Shown: positions 1 through 9,204, counted from the first letter of the stretch. The stretch: DNA of 64,000 nucleotides from Microbacterium sp. CPCC 204701 (GCF_004010105.1 NZ_RRYE01000001.1:1-64000), one strand, 5' to 3'. The notes: generated from the sequence alone by a model not told the origin. Numbers and translations: made by a program.

Positions 1-193
1 CACCCACGCCGCGCGATGCACAGGGCCGCGCCGTCGTCGGGTGCGATGTCGAGGAGGCGCGCGAACACACGGCAGCGCCTCGGCCGCCGCCGGCACCGGC
101 ACCGCGACCGCGTGCGCCGCGGCCGAGCGGCTGATGGCAACCCTGGAGTGACCTCCGCTGCGGGGTGACCTGCGGCGGCGCGACCGGCAGACT
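1..193. other. Unresolved edge sequence upstream of dinB
   Basis: No complete gene fits here. On the plus strand a frame is open from base 2 to a TGA at 149-151, giving an Ala/Arg/Thr-rich tail that could be the 3' end of a gene starting outside the window. On the minus strand a short open frame also runs off the left edge. Both are too short to choose between. Confidence 0.3.
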
Positions 194-1279
194 ATGCGCA
201 TGACCGGGACGCCGCGCTCGTGGGTGCTGCACGTCGACCTCGACCAGTTCATCGCTGCCGTGGAGGTGCTGCGGCGGCCCGAGCTCGCTGGGAAGCCGGT
301 CATCGTGGGCGGACGGGGCGATCCGACCGAGCGGGCGGTCGTCTCGACCGCGTCGTACGAGGCGCGTGAGTACGGCGTCGGATCCGGGATGCCGCTGCGC
401 ATCGCCGCACGAAAGGTGCCGGACGCGGTGATCCTGCCGGTCGACGCCCCTACGTACCTCGCCGCCTCGGAGGCGGTCATGACCACGCTGCGGGCGCAGC
501 CGGGAGCGGTCGTGCAGGTGCTCGGGTGGGACGAGGCGTTCGTCGGCGTCGAGACCGACGACCCGGAGGCCGACGCCCGCCGCATGCAGCAGGCAGTGCT
601 GGACCGCACTCGGCTGCACTGCAGCATCGGGATCGGCGACACCCTGGTCCGCGCCAAGGTGGCGACCGGGTTCGGAAAGCCGCGCGGCGTGTTCCGGCTC
701 ACCGCTGAGAACTGGCTCGAGGTCATGGGCGAGCGACCCACCATCGACCTGTGGGGCGTCGGCTCGAAGGTCTCGAAGCGACTCGCGGCTCTCGGCATCC
801 GCACCGTCTCAGAGCTCGCCGTCGCCGGCGACGACGAGCTGACGACCGAGTTCGGGCCCCGCATGGGCCTCTGGTACCGGCAGCTCGGCCGCGGCGACGG
901 CTCGGCGGTCGTCGATGACACGCCCTGGGTGGCGCGCGGCCACAGCAAGGAGACCACGTTCCAGACGAACATCGTCGACCCCGCCGAGATCGAGGATGCG
1001 GCGCGGCGTCTGCTCGACGAGGTGCTCGACGAGGTCGCTGCCGACGACCGGCCGGTCGTGGGGCTCGGGCTGAAGGTGCGCTACGCGCCGTTCCTCACGA
1101 AGACGTTCACGAAGAAGATCCCCTCGACGTCCGACCGTGGCACCGTGATCGCCCGGGCGATGGAGCTCGTGGCGAAGATCGAGCCGGACCGGCCCATCCG
1201 CCTGCTCGGGATGCGGGCGGAGATGGCCATGCCCGAGGATGCACGGGAGGGGCACACGCCGACACGCGGGGGGTGGTGA
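194..1279 (+). CDS. dinB: Y-family DNA polymerase IV (DinB-like)
   Basis: Error-prone translesion polymerase that extends primers across damaged or stalled template in the cytoplasm. The protein is 361 residues, normal for the family. The first catalytic motif is HVDLDQF (Asp15), followed by the YEAREYGVGSGMP fingers segment near residue 55-66 and the second carboxylate pair in GWDEAF (Asp113, Glu114), then helix-hairpin-helix and little-finger regions. The fingers motif reads STASYEAR where many family members have SCSYEAR. Two ATGs (194 and 200) are possible and neither has a strong Shine-Dalgarno site. No LexA-type box is obvious upstream. The stop overlaps the start of an AraC fragment. 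Confidence 0.93.
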   Translation: MRMTGTPRSWVLHVDLDQFIAAVEVLRRPELAGKPVIVGGRGDPTERAVVSTASYEAREYGVGSGMPLRIAARKVPDAVILPVDAPTYLAASEAVMTTLRAQPGAVVQVLGWDEAFVGVETDDPEADARRMQQAVLDRTRLHCSIGIGDTLVRAKVATGFGKPRGVFRLTAENWLEVMGERPTIDLWGVGSKVSKRLAALGIRTVSELAVAGDDELTTEFGPRMGLWYRQLGRGDGSAVVDDTPWVARGHSKETTFQTNIVDPAEIEDAARRLLDEVLDEVAADDRPVVGLGLKVRYAPFLTKTFTKKIPSTSDRGTVIARAMELVAKIEPDRPIRLLGMRAEMAMPEDAREGHTPTRGGW

Positions 1280-1887
1280 GCGGCGGTCGCCAGGGCCCCC
1301 GGCCTCTGATCGTCACCGCGGCCAGCGATGCGGATCGCGCCAAAGAACTGATGCAGCGCGCACTACCCGAACGCGTCGACGCATACATCCGCCATCACCT
1401 GCACGATCCGGATCTCAGCCCGGCGAAGATCGCGGCTGCGAACGCGATCTCAGTCCGGAAGCTCTACCGCCTGTACGAGCACCGCAGTCTCGGCCTCAAA
1501 GCGTCGATCATCGAGCAGCGGCTCCTCGGGGCGCGCTCGGCGCTGGCCTCCACCGCTGCCCGCCGCGGGTCGATCGCCGATATCGCCGCCTCCTGGGGCT
1601 TCAGCAACCCGAGTTGCTTCACCGACCGATTTCGGAGGCGATTCGGCGTCACGCCACGCGAGTGGCGCGAGAAGAGTTCGTTCTCGTTCGACGCGGCGAC
1701 CCGCGCACCAGACCTCGCCCTCGAGCCGCAGGCGACTTCAGCCGCCAGCGGGGCGAAGGTCAGGTCGACGCGACCGGGTCGCTGCCCCGCCGACCACCGA
1801 AGTCGGGGCACGCGGCGAGGACGTTGCCGATCGCCGTTGTCGTCGTGCCGCCGCCTCGGGCGTCACGCGGTCAGGCGGTGGCGATGA
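1273..1887 (+). pseudogene. AraC-family regulator, C-terminal domain remnant
   Basis: Residues of about 29-135 form an AraC-type double helix-turn-helix (ERVDAYIRHHLHDPDLSP ... SIADIAASWGFSNPSCFTDRFRRRFGVTPREWRE). Family members of this type normally carry an N-terminal sensing domain of roughly 180-200 residues. That domain is absent and the frame starts inside the end of dinB. After about base 1690 the translation turns into Arg/Ser-rich low-complexity sequence antisense to the next gene. I read this as a DNA-binding-domain remnant stranded behind dinB. A functional stand-alone HTH protein cannot be excluded. Confidence 0.7.
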
Positions 1888-2443
1888 GGGCGAGCACGCC
1901 GGTAGCCACGAGGGTGGTGAGACCGGTCCAGATGACGATGGCGATGCCCTGCCACAGCAGCACCCAGCGCCTGCTCACTCCGGACGCGACGAGCATGGCC
2001 GAGGTGAACTGCGTCGGCAGGGCGAGGGGCCCCAGGAGGCTGGCCCCGGGGACGCCGAAGCGAACGAGAAAGCGGCGGAAGCGCTGGCGACCCTTCGACT
2101 CGGGTTTCGCCGGCTCGCCGGCGACGGAGTCCGGCTGCTCCTGGACCAAGACCGCGCCCCCGGACGCGACCGGAGCCTTTGCACGCGCTCGGCGCGCGAT
2201 GATCGCCTCACGGGCGCGAGACCCGAACGTGACGACGGCGAACACCGACAGGAAATTGCCGGCGGCGGCGACGGCGAACGCGGCGACCGGGTTGAAGCCG
2301 GCCCAGACGCCGAGTGTGGCGGCGAGCTCACCCTCGAGGAACGGGACCATCGCGACGGCTCCGACGATGAGGAATTGGACGAGGTCGGGCACCTGCACGA
2401 TCAGGTCCTGCAGGCTTTCGATGAAGTTGGATGTGGAGTTCAT
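1871..2443 (-). CDS. Small multidrug-export-type membrane protein
   Basis: 190-residue membrane protein resembling the small multidrug export family (COG2426 type). A pair of hydrophobic helices with an acidic residue between them (VGAVAMVPFLEGELAATLG) sits near the N-terminus, then another segment, a Lys/Arg/Glu-rich cytosolic loop, and a C-terminal half with GASLLGPLALPTQF and two more helices. The start at 2443 was chosen over an upstream frame extension because GAAGGA lies 4 bases before it. It starts 11 bases after the stop of the GPP34 gene, so the two are probably co-transcribed. Transport substrate is unknown. Confidence 0.78.
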   Translation of the reverse strand: MNSTSNFIESLQDLIVQVPDLVQFLIVGAVAMVPFLEGELAATLGVWAGFNPVAAFAVAAAGNFLSVFAVVTFGSRAREAIIARRARAKAPVASGGAVLVQEQPDSVAGEPAKPESKGRQRFRRFLVRFGVPGASLLGPLALPTQFTSAMLVASGVSRRWVLLWQGIAIVIWTGLTTLVATGVLALIATA

Positions 2444-2454
2444 GATTCCTTCGT

Positions 2455-3189
2455 TCAGCTGCGAGGCAGCACGACGGCAGCCACGATGGCGTTGGTGATG
2501 ACCGCGGTCATCGTTCGGGTGACGGCGGCGGCTGCCGCCTCGGCGCCCCATTCACCGCGCTCGAACTGCTTCGCGCGGGTGATGACAGGCGTGGTCCACG
2601 GGATCTCACGGTGCAGCGTCGGCATCGCGCCGCTCGCCGAGATCAGGGCGATGAGCGCTGCGGTGCGGGGGTCGGGTTCGGCGCGGTCGACGAGCACTGC
2701 GCGCGCTGCGGCGATGAGCTCCCCACGTCGAGCCGAACCGGGCGCGAGCGCCGTCGAGGGGATGAAGCCCAGCATCTTGTGATGCTGGCGCCGGATGTCC
2801 CCGCGCGCGACGAGCCGGTCGAGAACCGGCTGACGCAGCGAGGGACCGACGGCGGCGAGCACGGTCTGGACGTCGCGAGGCTTCTTCGCGATGTAGTCCC
2901 ACGCTCCGCGAAGCAGGTCGTCGGCGGGCGGCGTCGCGTCGGCGCGGACGACGACGGACGCTATGCCTGATTCGTCGACGCCGACCTCGCCGCGCTGAGC
3001 GAGCTCGGCGAGCGCTGACGCCGCAAGCACGTAGAACAAGGTGTTCTCGCCCGAGATCGTGCCGGAATCCGGCTGAAACAGCATGAGCATGAGATCTTCG
3101 GCCAGAAGCGGACCCTCGGTCGCGGGGGTCGGCTTCGCCGCGATGGATGCCGGATCCTCGGCGTACTGCGATGGGTCGTGGTTCGACAT
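2455..3189 (-). CDS. GPP34 (GOLPH3/Vps74-like) family protein
   Basis: 244 residues. The segment LLAEDLMLMLFQPDSGTISGENTLFYVLAASALAELAQRG is the hallmark N-terminal helix of the GPP34 fold, which in eukaryotes binds phosphoinositides. Bacterial members are common in Actinobacteria and their role is not established. The start at 3189 follows a GAGAGG Shine-Dalgarno site, in preference to an upstream in-frame codon. First gene of a two-gene unit with the downstream membrane protein and divergent from a TetR gene, so it is a likely TetR target. Confidence 0.85.
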   Translation of the reverse strand: MSNHDPSQYAEDPASIAAKPTPATEGPLLAEDLMLMLFQPDSGTISGENTLFYVLAASALAELAQRGEVGVDESGIASVVVRADATPPADDLLRGAWDYIAKKPRDVQTVLAAVGPSLRQPVLDRLVARGDIRRQHHKMLGFIPSTALAPGSARRGELIAAARAVLVDRAEPDPRTAALIALISASGAMPTLHREIPWTTPVITRAKQFERGEWGAEAAAAAVTRTMTAVITNAIVAAVVLPRS

Positions 3190-3242
3190 GACTGCCTCTC
3201 GATAGGAGTTGACTGCCAGCACCGTTGCCTGATGAGAACGAT

Positions 3243-3281
3243 TAGTACGATGTGCTAGTACGGTGTACCAACACAGTGTGC
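3243..3281. promoter_or_regulatory. Tandem 13-bp repeats, probable TetR operator
   Basis: TAGTACGATGTGC (3243-3255) is directly followed by TAGTACGGTGTAC (3256-3268), with 11 of 13 bases identical, and by a weaker third unit CAACACAGTGTGC (3269-3281). The block lies between the divergent GPP34 and TetR genes, where an autoregulatory operator would sit. Binding is inferred, not shown. Confidence 0.55.
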
Positions 3282-3919
3282 CAATAGGCTATTCCCGTCA
3301 GATCCGTCCCAGTCAAGGGAGGTGCGCCATCGACACCCGCACTCGCATCCTCAGGGCGGCGACCGAGATCCTTTACGAAGGCAACGGCGAAAGGCCCAGC
3401 GTGCGGGCAGTCGCCGCGCGCGCCGGGATCGGCGCCAGCACCCTACGGCACTACTTCCCCAGTCAACGCGCGCTCATGGACGCTCTGCTCACAGCCGTGT
3501 ACGACGAGTCACTTTCCGACGAGCGCATCCGAGACACCTCAGCGCCCGCGCGTCGGCGGCTCATCGACTCGCTGTGGAGCATCCTCGACCCCGTCGCTTC
3601 GGTCACTGATGCTCGCGCGGTCTGGGACAGTGTGTTCTCGGCATTCATCGGGCCTTCTGCATCGGATCAATCCCGCGCGGGCTATCTCGTGCTCGAGCGC
3701 GAGGCCCTCCAACGCATCGAGGCATGGCTGGCGATTCTCGAAGCCGAAGGTGCGCTGAAGCCGGGCGACAACGCCGCCCGCGCCCGCTTCCTCCTCACCG
3801 TCGTCGACGGCCTGTCGATCGAGCGCGCGCTCGCAGCCTCGGGCTCACGAATCGAGGGTGAGCGCGCGACGCTCGCGTTCGCCGTCGACGCCGTCTTCGG
3901 GAACGCCGCTCCCGCCTGA
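3263..3919 (+). CDS. TetR/AcrR-family transcriptional regulator
   Basis: The N-terminal HTH is clear (TRTRILRAATEILYEGNGERPSVRAVAARAGIGASTLRHYFPSQRALMDALL) with a helical ligand-binding C-terminal domain, about 200 residues. It is divergent from the GPP34/export pair, the usual arrangement for local repression. The start is uncertain. The first legal codons are GTG 3263 and GTG 3278, but both lie inside the tandem-repeat operator and lack a Shine-Dalgarno site. A very good site (AAGGGAGG, ending 3323) precedes an ATC at 3329 exactly where homologues would begin (ATC GAC ACC CGC). The listed start is the earliest legal one. Confidence 0.85.
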   Translation: MYQHSVPIGYSRQIRPSQGRCAIDTRTRILRAATEILYEGNGERPSVRAVAARAGIGASTLRHYFPSQRALMDALLTAVYDESLSDERIRDTSAPARRRLIDSLWSILDPVASVTDARAVWDSVFSAFIGPSASDQSRAGYLVLEREALQRIEAWLAILEAEGALKPGDNAARARFLLTVVDGLSIERALAASGSRIEGERATLAFAVDAVFGNAAPA

Positions 3920-4083
3920 GGTCTGCGTCGGCTGCCGACGCAGACGCGCCTGCGCCGAAGTGGGTTGCGTGGGCGCCGCGCCGGATCGTTCGTTCCAGAG
4001 ACTCTTGCGCGCCGGGTGGATGCCGAAGCAGGAGGGAGCCGAAACCATGGGCTCAGGCGCTGGGGGTGTCAGCGGGTTCGCCC

Positions 4084-5053
4084 TCAGGTCATCTCTGAGC
4101 ACGTCGTCCAGCCAGTCGAAGGCGCGCTGGCTGAACAAGGCGGCCGCACCCGCTTCGTCGTGCTCACCGGCTCCCTGCGCGTTTTCGAATTGGATGTACT
4201 CCTTCGGCGCAGCGAGAGCGTCGAACAGGTTCTGAGCGTCCGCGTTCCGGGGATCGTTCTCCCCAGTCGCCAGCAGCACCGGGCAGCGGATGTCCGCCGC
4301 GATACCCTCCAGCGTGAATGGCTTTGAGCTGCGCAGGTACTCCAGGGGAGTATCGCACCCGTGGGTCAGCATCCCGCGATCGAGGATGAAGGCCAGCTCC
4401 GGCGACGCGGCCATCTCCGCCCTCAGCGCCTTGTTCAGCGTTGCAGGCGATGTTCAGCGGTGGCGGCACGAGGGGCGAGGTACCCGCCCCAACTCCGTCC
4501 GAGGAGGGCGACGCGTCCGGCGTCTACGTCCGGCCGTGCCGTGAGCCAATCGACCTGCGGGGGTGACGACCGCTTCCCAGTCCGGCCGGAAGTACAGCCC
4601 GTGTTCGACGAGGGCTCCACCCCGCCCGGGTCCGTCCATCATCAGCACCGCGTAACCGCGACGCAGAGCGGCCGCACCGCCGGCGAAGTACATCTCCTCC
4701 ATGGTGCCGTCGTATCCGCCGATCAGAATGAGCGTCGGAAAAGGTCCCGCCCCGTCAGGCTTGATGAAGTACGCGTCCAGGGGTGTTCCGTCAACGGAGA
4801 TCCTGGTGCTCTCCGCGGGCCACTCCAGCAGATCTGCGGCTTTGCGGAACGCATCCCGCTGCCTTTCGTAGGCACTCACGAACCGCGGGTCCATGGGTGA
4901 GGCGAACATGAATATGCCCGCCGTCCGGTAATAAGTCACCGCGCGCAGGAACCCTTCGCGCGCGCTCACGGTTCGCCCCGCGGCGAGGCTTGCGAGGTCA
5001 AGGCGGAGGCGATCGGTGTCCGCTCGGCGTTGGAGTCCTCCGGTCTGGATCAC
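4084..5053 (-). pseudogene. Broken alpha/beta hydrolase (dipeptidyl-peptidase/DHPON-hydrolase-like)
   Basis: Three consecutive minus-strand frames spell one serine hydrolase. Frame one (5053 to about 4560) carries the cap region and FPTLILIGGYDGTMEEMYFAGG. Frame two (about 4560-4435) carries WLTARPDVDAGRVALLGRSW, ending in the nucleophile elbow GRSWGGY. Frame three (from about 4414) carries GENDPRNAD (acid) and GEHDEAG (histidine). Two frameshifts are needed, one near a G-run at 4556-4562 and one near 4420-4445. The N-terminus is cut by an IS481-like fragment and homology ends near FDWLDDVLR (about 4084). The full catalytic triad is still legible, so the decay is recent or the breaks are sequencing errors. 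Confidence 0.8.
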
Positions 5054-5412
5054 GGACCGATTCAGCGTGCGCGAGAAAATGCGCTCCCTCGGGCTGGAGG
5101 CCCCGTCGGTAGCGTCGTTGGCGCGGATCTTCCGTGATGCGACGTGGCCCGGGCGGAGCCACGGAAGCCGCGGGCGTCGTCCGGCGGTTTGTGTATCCGG
5201 CGCCGAACGCGTGCTGGCAACTGCACGCGACCGAGTACGTCCGCGCCGGTGGTCGGAAGTGTGTGATCTTCCAGCTCATCGACGATCACTCCCGATACGC
5301 CGTGGCTTCCCACGTGGCCTGGGGTGAGACTTCCAAGGGCGCCATCAGCGTCGTGAAGAAGGCGATCGCCGCGCACGGCGTCCCGCAACCCCTGCTGTCC
5401 GACAACGGTCTC
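5040..5412 (+). pseudogene. IS481-like transposase fragment
   Basis: SVREKMRSLGLEAPSVASLA (about 5074-5130) is the helix-turn-helix linker of IS481-type transposases. In a second frame RRFVYPAPNACWQL and KCVIFQLIDDHSRYAVASHV (about 5183-5310) give the start of the DDE integrase core. The sequence stops at LLSDNGL (about 5410), exactly where the methyltransferase fragment begins. At least one frameshift separates the two blocks, no terminal inverted repeats are evident, and the catalytic core is incomplete. Immobile. Confidence 0.75.
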
Positions 5413-6030
5413 GTGCGGAACCCGTCACGTCGAGGCGTGCTTCCTCCAGTTCCGCGTGACTCCACTCTCTGTCGACCGCGTCACCGCGGGTCGCGCACCA
5501 CGCCTCCAAACGGTCCGTCGCCTCCGCCAGTGGAAAGTCGTAGACCACATCCCACAGCCGGAGCAGTCCGCCCGGCCTGAGCAGCCGGCGCATCCGCTGC
5601 AGAGCGACCGCCTTCCACACGTCGGGAAGGTGATGAAGGGCAAACCGGGAATAGATGATGTCCACCGACGCATCCGCACCGTCGTACCCGAGAAATCCCG
5701 CCTCCACGATGACTACATTGCGCAGACCGGCAGTCTTACGCGCGAGCAGGCGCAGCATCGGCGGGGACGCATCGGCCGCGATCACTCTGCCGACGTATGG
5801 GGCGACTGCGATCGTGAATTGGCCCGTCCCGGGACCGAGCTCGAGCACCACCGACGCCCTTGGTCATTCCCAATGAGCACAACAACTCGACCTCGGCAAC
5901 GGGGTCCGCGTCCATTTTTCCGTCGTACCGGGCAACGTGCTGCTCGTCGGATTCTCCCGCCCCGCATGGGAAACCTCATCGGGCATCCACGAGGCGGTAT
6001 CCCTGCCCGCACCGGTTCCAATCCTCATTG
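5413..6030 (-). pseudogene. SAM-dependent methyltransferase remnant
   Basis: The minus strand shows class I methyltransferase motif I (VLELGPGTGQF), the acidic turn of motif II (VIAADASPPML) and DIIYSRFALHHLPD. Upstream, the natural N-terminal run (VARYDGKMDADPVAEVELL) is in a different frame, with a shift near 5851, and a further shift lies near 5950. The C-terminus is cut by the IS481-like fragment at about 5412. The substrate cannot be told. Confidence 0.75.
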
Positions 6031-6117
6031 ATAAGGGGCGGCGCCGAAGCACGCTCACCCTCGCTGGACGTAGCTGTCTGCTACGGGCTGTGATGAAACG
6101 ACGCCCTACGCGTGAGC

Positions 6118-6519
6118 TTACGGCCGCGGGGTTAAGTGCGGCGGGCGGAACGGTCGCCCACCTGCGACGGAGAGGTCGGACAGCGCCACGGTGTTGAGCG
6201 CGATGAAGACGTCCTCGGGATCGATATGCGCATTTCGGTCGAGGTTGTGTGCGATGGCTCTGTACAAGGCGTGCTTGATGAGCTCGGGGCGTTCTTTACC
6301 GACGGTGATCCGCACCATCACGAACCCATCGGATCTCGGTCCGCCAAGGAACGTGCGGTCGTAGATGAGTTCGTCACGCTGCTTCTGATGGACGATCTGA
6401 AATCGATCGTCGGTCGGGACGCCAAAGTGCTCGACGAGCGCATCGTGAACGCCGTCAGCGATTGCGCGGATGACCTCCGGCGAGCGTCCGTCAATCAGGG
6501 TGATATCAACTATGGGCAT
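6118..6519 (-). CDS. Tautomerase-superfamily protein
   Basis: 133 residues starting MPIVDITLIDGRSPE, so Pro would become the N-terminal catalytic base after Met removal, as in 4-oxalocrotonate tautomerase/MIF-fold enzymes. The length and the DRFQIVHQ and NTVALSDLSVAGG segments fit the longer Tautomerase_2-type subgroup. It is the last gene of the BKACE operon, 45 bases after the transporter. A role in keto-enol isomerisation of the imported or processed keto acid is inference. Confidence 0.85.
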   Translation of the reverse strand: MPIVDITLIDGRSPEVIRAIADGVHDALVEHFGVPTDDRFQIVHQKQRDELIYDRTFLGGPRSDGFVMVRITVGKERPELIKHALYRAIAHNLDRNAHIDPEDVFIALNTVALSDLSVAGGRPFRPPHLTPRP

Positions 6520-6564
6520 CGAGGCTCCTCATTTCCTGCACGTCGGACCGGAACCGCGCTGCGA

Positions 6565-7875
6565 TCATCGAGAGGTTCCAATTTCATCTAGTGGCACGCC
6601 CTTGGTCTCCTTGATGACGAAGGCCGCGATGATTGCCAGCGCGCCGAGGCCCATCAGGTAGACGTGGAAGATCCATTCAAGCCCGATGGAACTAAACCAG
6701 GTGTTCAAGTACGGGGCCGTACCTCCGAACAGAGCCGCGGACATTGAGGAGACCAGACCCACGGTACGGGCGCGAGCAAAGGTGGGCACTTGCTCCGAGA
6801 GTATCGCCGGAAACATGCCCACGATCAGGCACCAAACCAACAGACCGATCAGCTGTGAGACGAACAGTGTCCAGGGTTGAGCGCCGAGGATCATACTGAC
6901 TGGGATCACTGCCAGGACCACTCCGACGCCATAGATGGCGAGCATTCGTTTGCGGCCGAACTTGTCCGCCATGAGCCCACATATCGGTATCCAGAAGACC
7001 GCGATAGCCTGAGCGAGAAGGCTGGCGATATACGCGCCCTGGGGGTCCATGCCTTTGGCGGCGATCGCGAATGCCGGGGGGAAAGCAACCCACATGTAGA
7101 ACCCGACTTGCGCGAAGGCGGCGATCATGACGATGCGCGCGGAGATACGAAGAATCTCGCGACGGGTCATCGCACGCACCTCCGGTCCAACCCCCGTGAA
7201 TACTTTCTCAAAGACGTCGCTCTCGCCGGCGCGGCGCCGCAGGATCATTGCGTATATGCCCAGCACACCACCGATCGCGAAGCCTACCCGCCATCCCCAG
7301 GTCTCCATGTCCTCAGTGCTCAACACCGATGTCAGCACCGCCGCAAGTCCGGTTGCAGCCATGACCCCGATCAGCACGCTGACGAAGATTGAGCTGGACC
7401 AAAAGGCGCGCTTCTCCGGCGGCGCGAGTTCGGCGCTATAGGTGTACGCAACCCCGGTCTCGCCGCCGTAGGCAAGCCCTTGGAGCAAGCGCCAGAGCAG
7501 CAGAAGCGCTGATGCCCAGACGCCGATGGCCTCGAAACTGGGAGTCGCCGCGATCGCAACGGACGTGAACGCGAGCAACAGCATGGTGGCTACCATTGCG
7601 ACCTTGCGGCCGCGACGATCCCCGAGCCAGCCGAAAAACCACCCGCCAAGCGGGCGCATCAGGAACCCGACCGCGAAGATTGCGAACGTTGACAGCAGCG
7701 CCGAGGTCGCATCGCTGGAGTCGAAGAGCTGCAACGCCAGGTAGGCGGAGAAAGTAGTGTACAACGTCCAGTCGAACCACTCGAGCGCGTTCCCGATTGC
7801 CGTTGCCCGCAAGGATCTGCGGCGTTCGGCGAGGGTGTGCGCGACGTTCGTAGATGGTGACAACTTTGTCATCAT
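6565..7875 (-). CDS. MFS transporter, metabolite:H+ symporter (MHS) type
   Basis: 436 residues with about 12 membrane helices. The N-terminal GNALEWFDWTLY and the loop 2-3 motif GWLGDRRGRKVA are characteristic of the MHS family that carries alpha-ketoglutarate, citrate, shikimate, proline/betaine and similar organic acids. The start is the first of two adjacent ATGs (7875), behind AAAGGA. It lies 40 bases downstream of the CoA-transferase gene, so it is likely the uptake system for the substrate of the operon. The substrate itself cannot be read from sequence. Confidence 0.9.
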   Translation of the reverse strand: MMTKLSPSTNVAHTLAERRRSLRATAIGNALEWFDWTLYTTFSAYLALQLFDSSDATSALLSTFAIFAVGFLMRPLGGWFFGWLGDRRGRKVAMVATMLLLAFTSVAIAATPSFEAIGVWASALLLLWRLLQGLAYGGETGVAYTYSAELAPPEKRAFWSSSIFVSVLIGVMAATGLAAVLTSVLSTEDMETWGWRVGFAIGGVLGIYAMILRRRAGESDVFEKVFTGVGPEVRAMTRREILRISARIVMIAAFAQVGFYMWVAFPPAFAIAAKGMDPQGAYIASLLAQAIAVFWIPICGLMADKFGRKRMLAIYGVGVVLAVIPVSMILGAQPWTLFVSQLIGLLVWCLIVGMFPAILSEQVPTFARARTVGLVSSMSAALFGGTAPYLNTWFSSIGLEWIFHVYLMGLGALAIIAAFVIKETKGVPLDEIGTSR

Positions 7876-7915
7876 ATTCCTTTCAGAGGTTTACAGTGGT
7901 CGTGGAGTTTGAGTG

Positions 7916-9202
7916 TTATGTCGCGGGTTCGGTCGTAGAAGAACCAGCGGACATATTCAGCTGAGGATCGTCACGCCGTCCTCGGCCAGCAATCGGTTCG
8001 GCGAAGACAAGCGCCCCCGACTCGATATACTGAGCGATCGTGTCTGAGGAGTAACCGAGTTCGAGCAGAACGCTTTGGTTGTGTTCCCCGCGATATGCCA
8101 CCACCTGGCTGCCGTCTTCGACGATCTGTTCGTCAAATTTCCAGGGGCGCCCTGGAATGCTGATCTGCTCGCCTTTGCGGTCTAGGACGTGACGGATAAC
8201 CGGCCAGTTCTTCGCCCAGGCGGTTCCCGCAAATTCCCGCAATGTCCGCACCTGTCCGCTCGCGATTCGCGCTTCATCGAGTTGCGCATCCAGCGCGGCC
8301 ATGTTGGGGAACGTGCGAATCCAGTCTTGGACAATACGGTGCAGATCGGGGAAGTGCTGCTCACGGAGTTCCGGTGTGCGGAAGCGAGGATCTTCCGCAA
8401 GGTCTGGGCGACGCATGGCGGCGACATAGAAGGGGAAGGTGGCACTTCCCACCAAGCTCATCGGACTCGCGAAACGCTCGCCGCCGGGCCCACTGAAGAA
8501 TGGGCCATCCGTCGCTCCCAGAATCGGTCGTTCCGCGCCTAGGTCGACATCCGACAGGTCCGCGTGGACACGCTCATTGATCGAGACCATCACGGCAGCC
8601 ATCGCGATGTCGATATAGCGGCCCCGACCGGTTCGTTCGCGATCAGCTAATCCTGCGAGGATGGCGATGGTTGCATGCAGACCTGCATAGATATCTGCGT
8701 GAGAAAGCGCATCGCTGACGTCGGAGAGGCCGAACTGGGCGGCGGCGTTTGCTGTAATGCCTGTCTCGGCCTGGATCGTGGGCGCGTAAGCGGATCGGCT
8801 ACGCCAGGGGCCATGCTGGCCGTATCCACTGATAGACGCGTAGACAACGCGCGGGTTGCGCGTAGCGACAGTGTTGTAGTCGAGGTCGAATGCTCCGAGC
8901 GCTCCGGGACGAAAGTTCTCGATGATCACGTCCGCTCGCTCGCAGAGATCTCCAGCGATCTGCCGCGCTCCGGGAACGTTGAGGTCGATACTGATGTTGC
9001 GTTTGCCAGCGTTCTGCTGAGCGTAGTATCCGGAGATCTCGCCGTCACCAGGAAAGGCTTTGCGCGAAAGATCGCCGCTGGGTGGTTCGATCTTTATAAC
9101 GTCGGCTCCCAGATCGCGGAGAGTCATCGCGCAATGTGGGCCAGCGAGAACGCGGGAGAAGTCGACGACGCGGATCCCTGTCAAAGGAAGTTCGTGGGTC
9201 AT
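7916..9202 (-). CDS. CaiB/BaiF-type (family III) CoA-transferase
   Basis: 428 residues. The N-terminus GIRVVDFSRVLAGPHCAMTLRDLGADVIKIEPPSGD, followed by NAGKRNISIDL and ADVIIENFRPGA, is diagnostic of family III CoA-transferases, which exchange CoA between a thioester and a carboxylic acid. It begins 2 bases after the enoyl-CoA hydratase stop and probably activates or recycles the pathway acid as its CoA ester. Neither donor nor acceptor can be identified. Confidence 0.92.
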   Translation of the reverse strand: MTHELPLTGIRVVDFSRVLAGPHCAMTLRDLGADVIKIEPPSGDLSRKAFPGDGEISGYYAQQNAGKRNISIDLNVPGARQIAGDLCERADVIIENFRPGALGAFDLDYNTVATRNPRVVYASISGYGQHGPWRSRSAYAPTIQAETGITANAAAQFGLSDVSDALSHADIYAGLHATIAILAGLADRERTGRGRYIDIAMAAVMVSINERVHADLSDVDLGAERPILGATDGPFFSGPGGERFASPMSLVGSATFPFYVAAMRRPDLAEDPRFRTPELREQHFPDLHRIVQDWIRTFPNMAALDAQLDEARIASGQVRTLREFAGTAWAKNWPVIRHVLDRKGEQISIPGRPWKFDEQIVEDGSQVVAYRGEHNQSVLLELGYSSDTIAQYIESGALVFAEPIAGRGRRDDPQLNMSAGSSTTEPAT

Positions 9203-9204
9203 GG

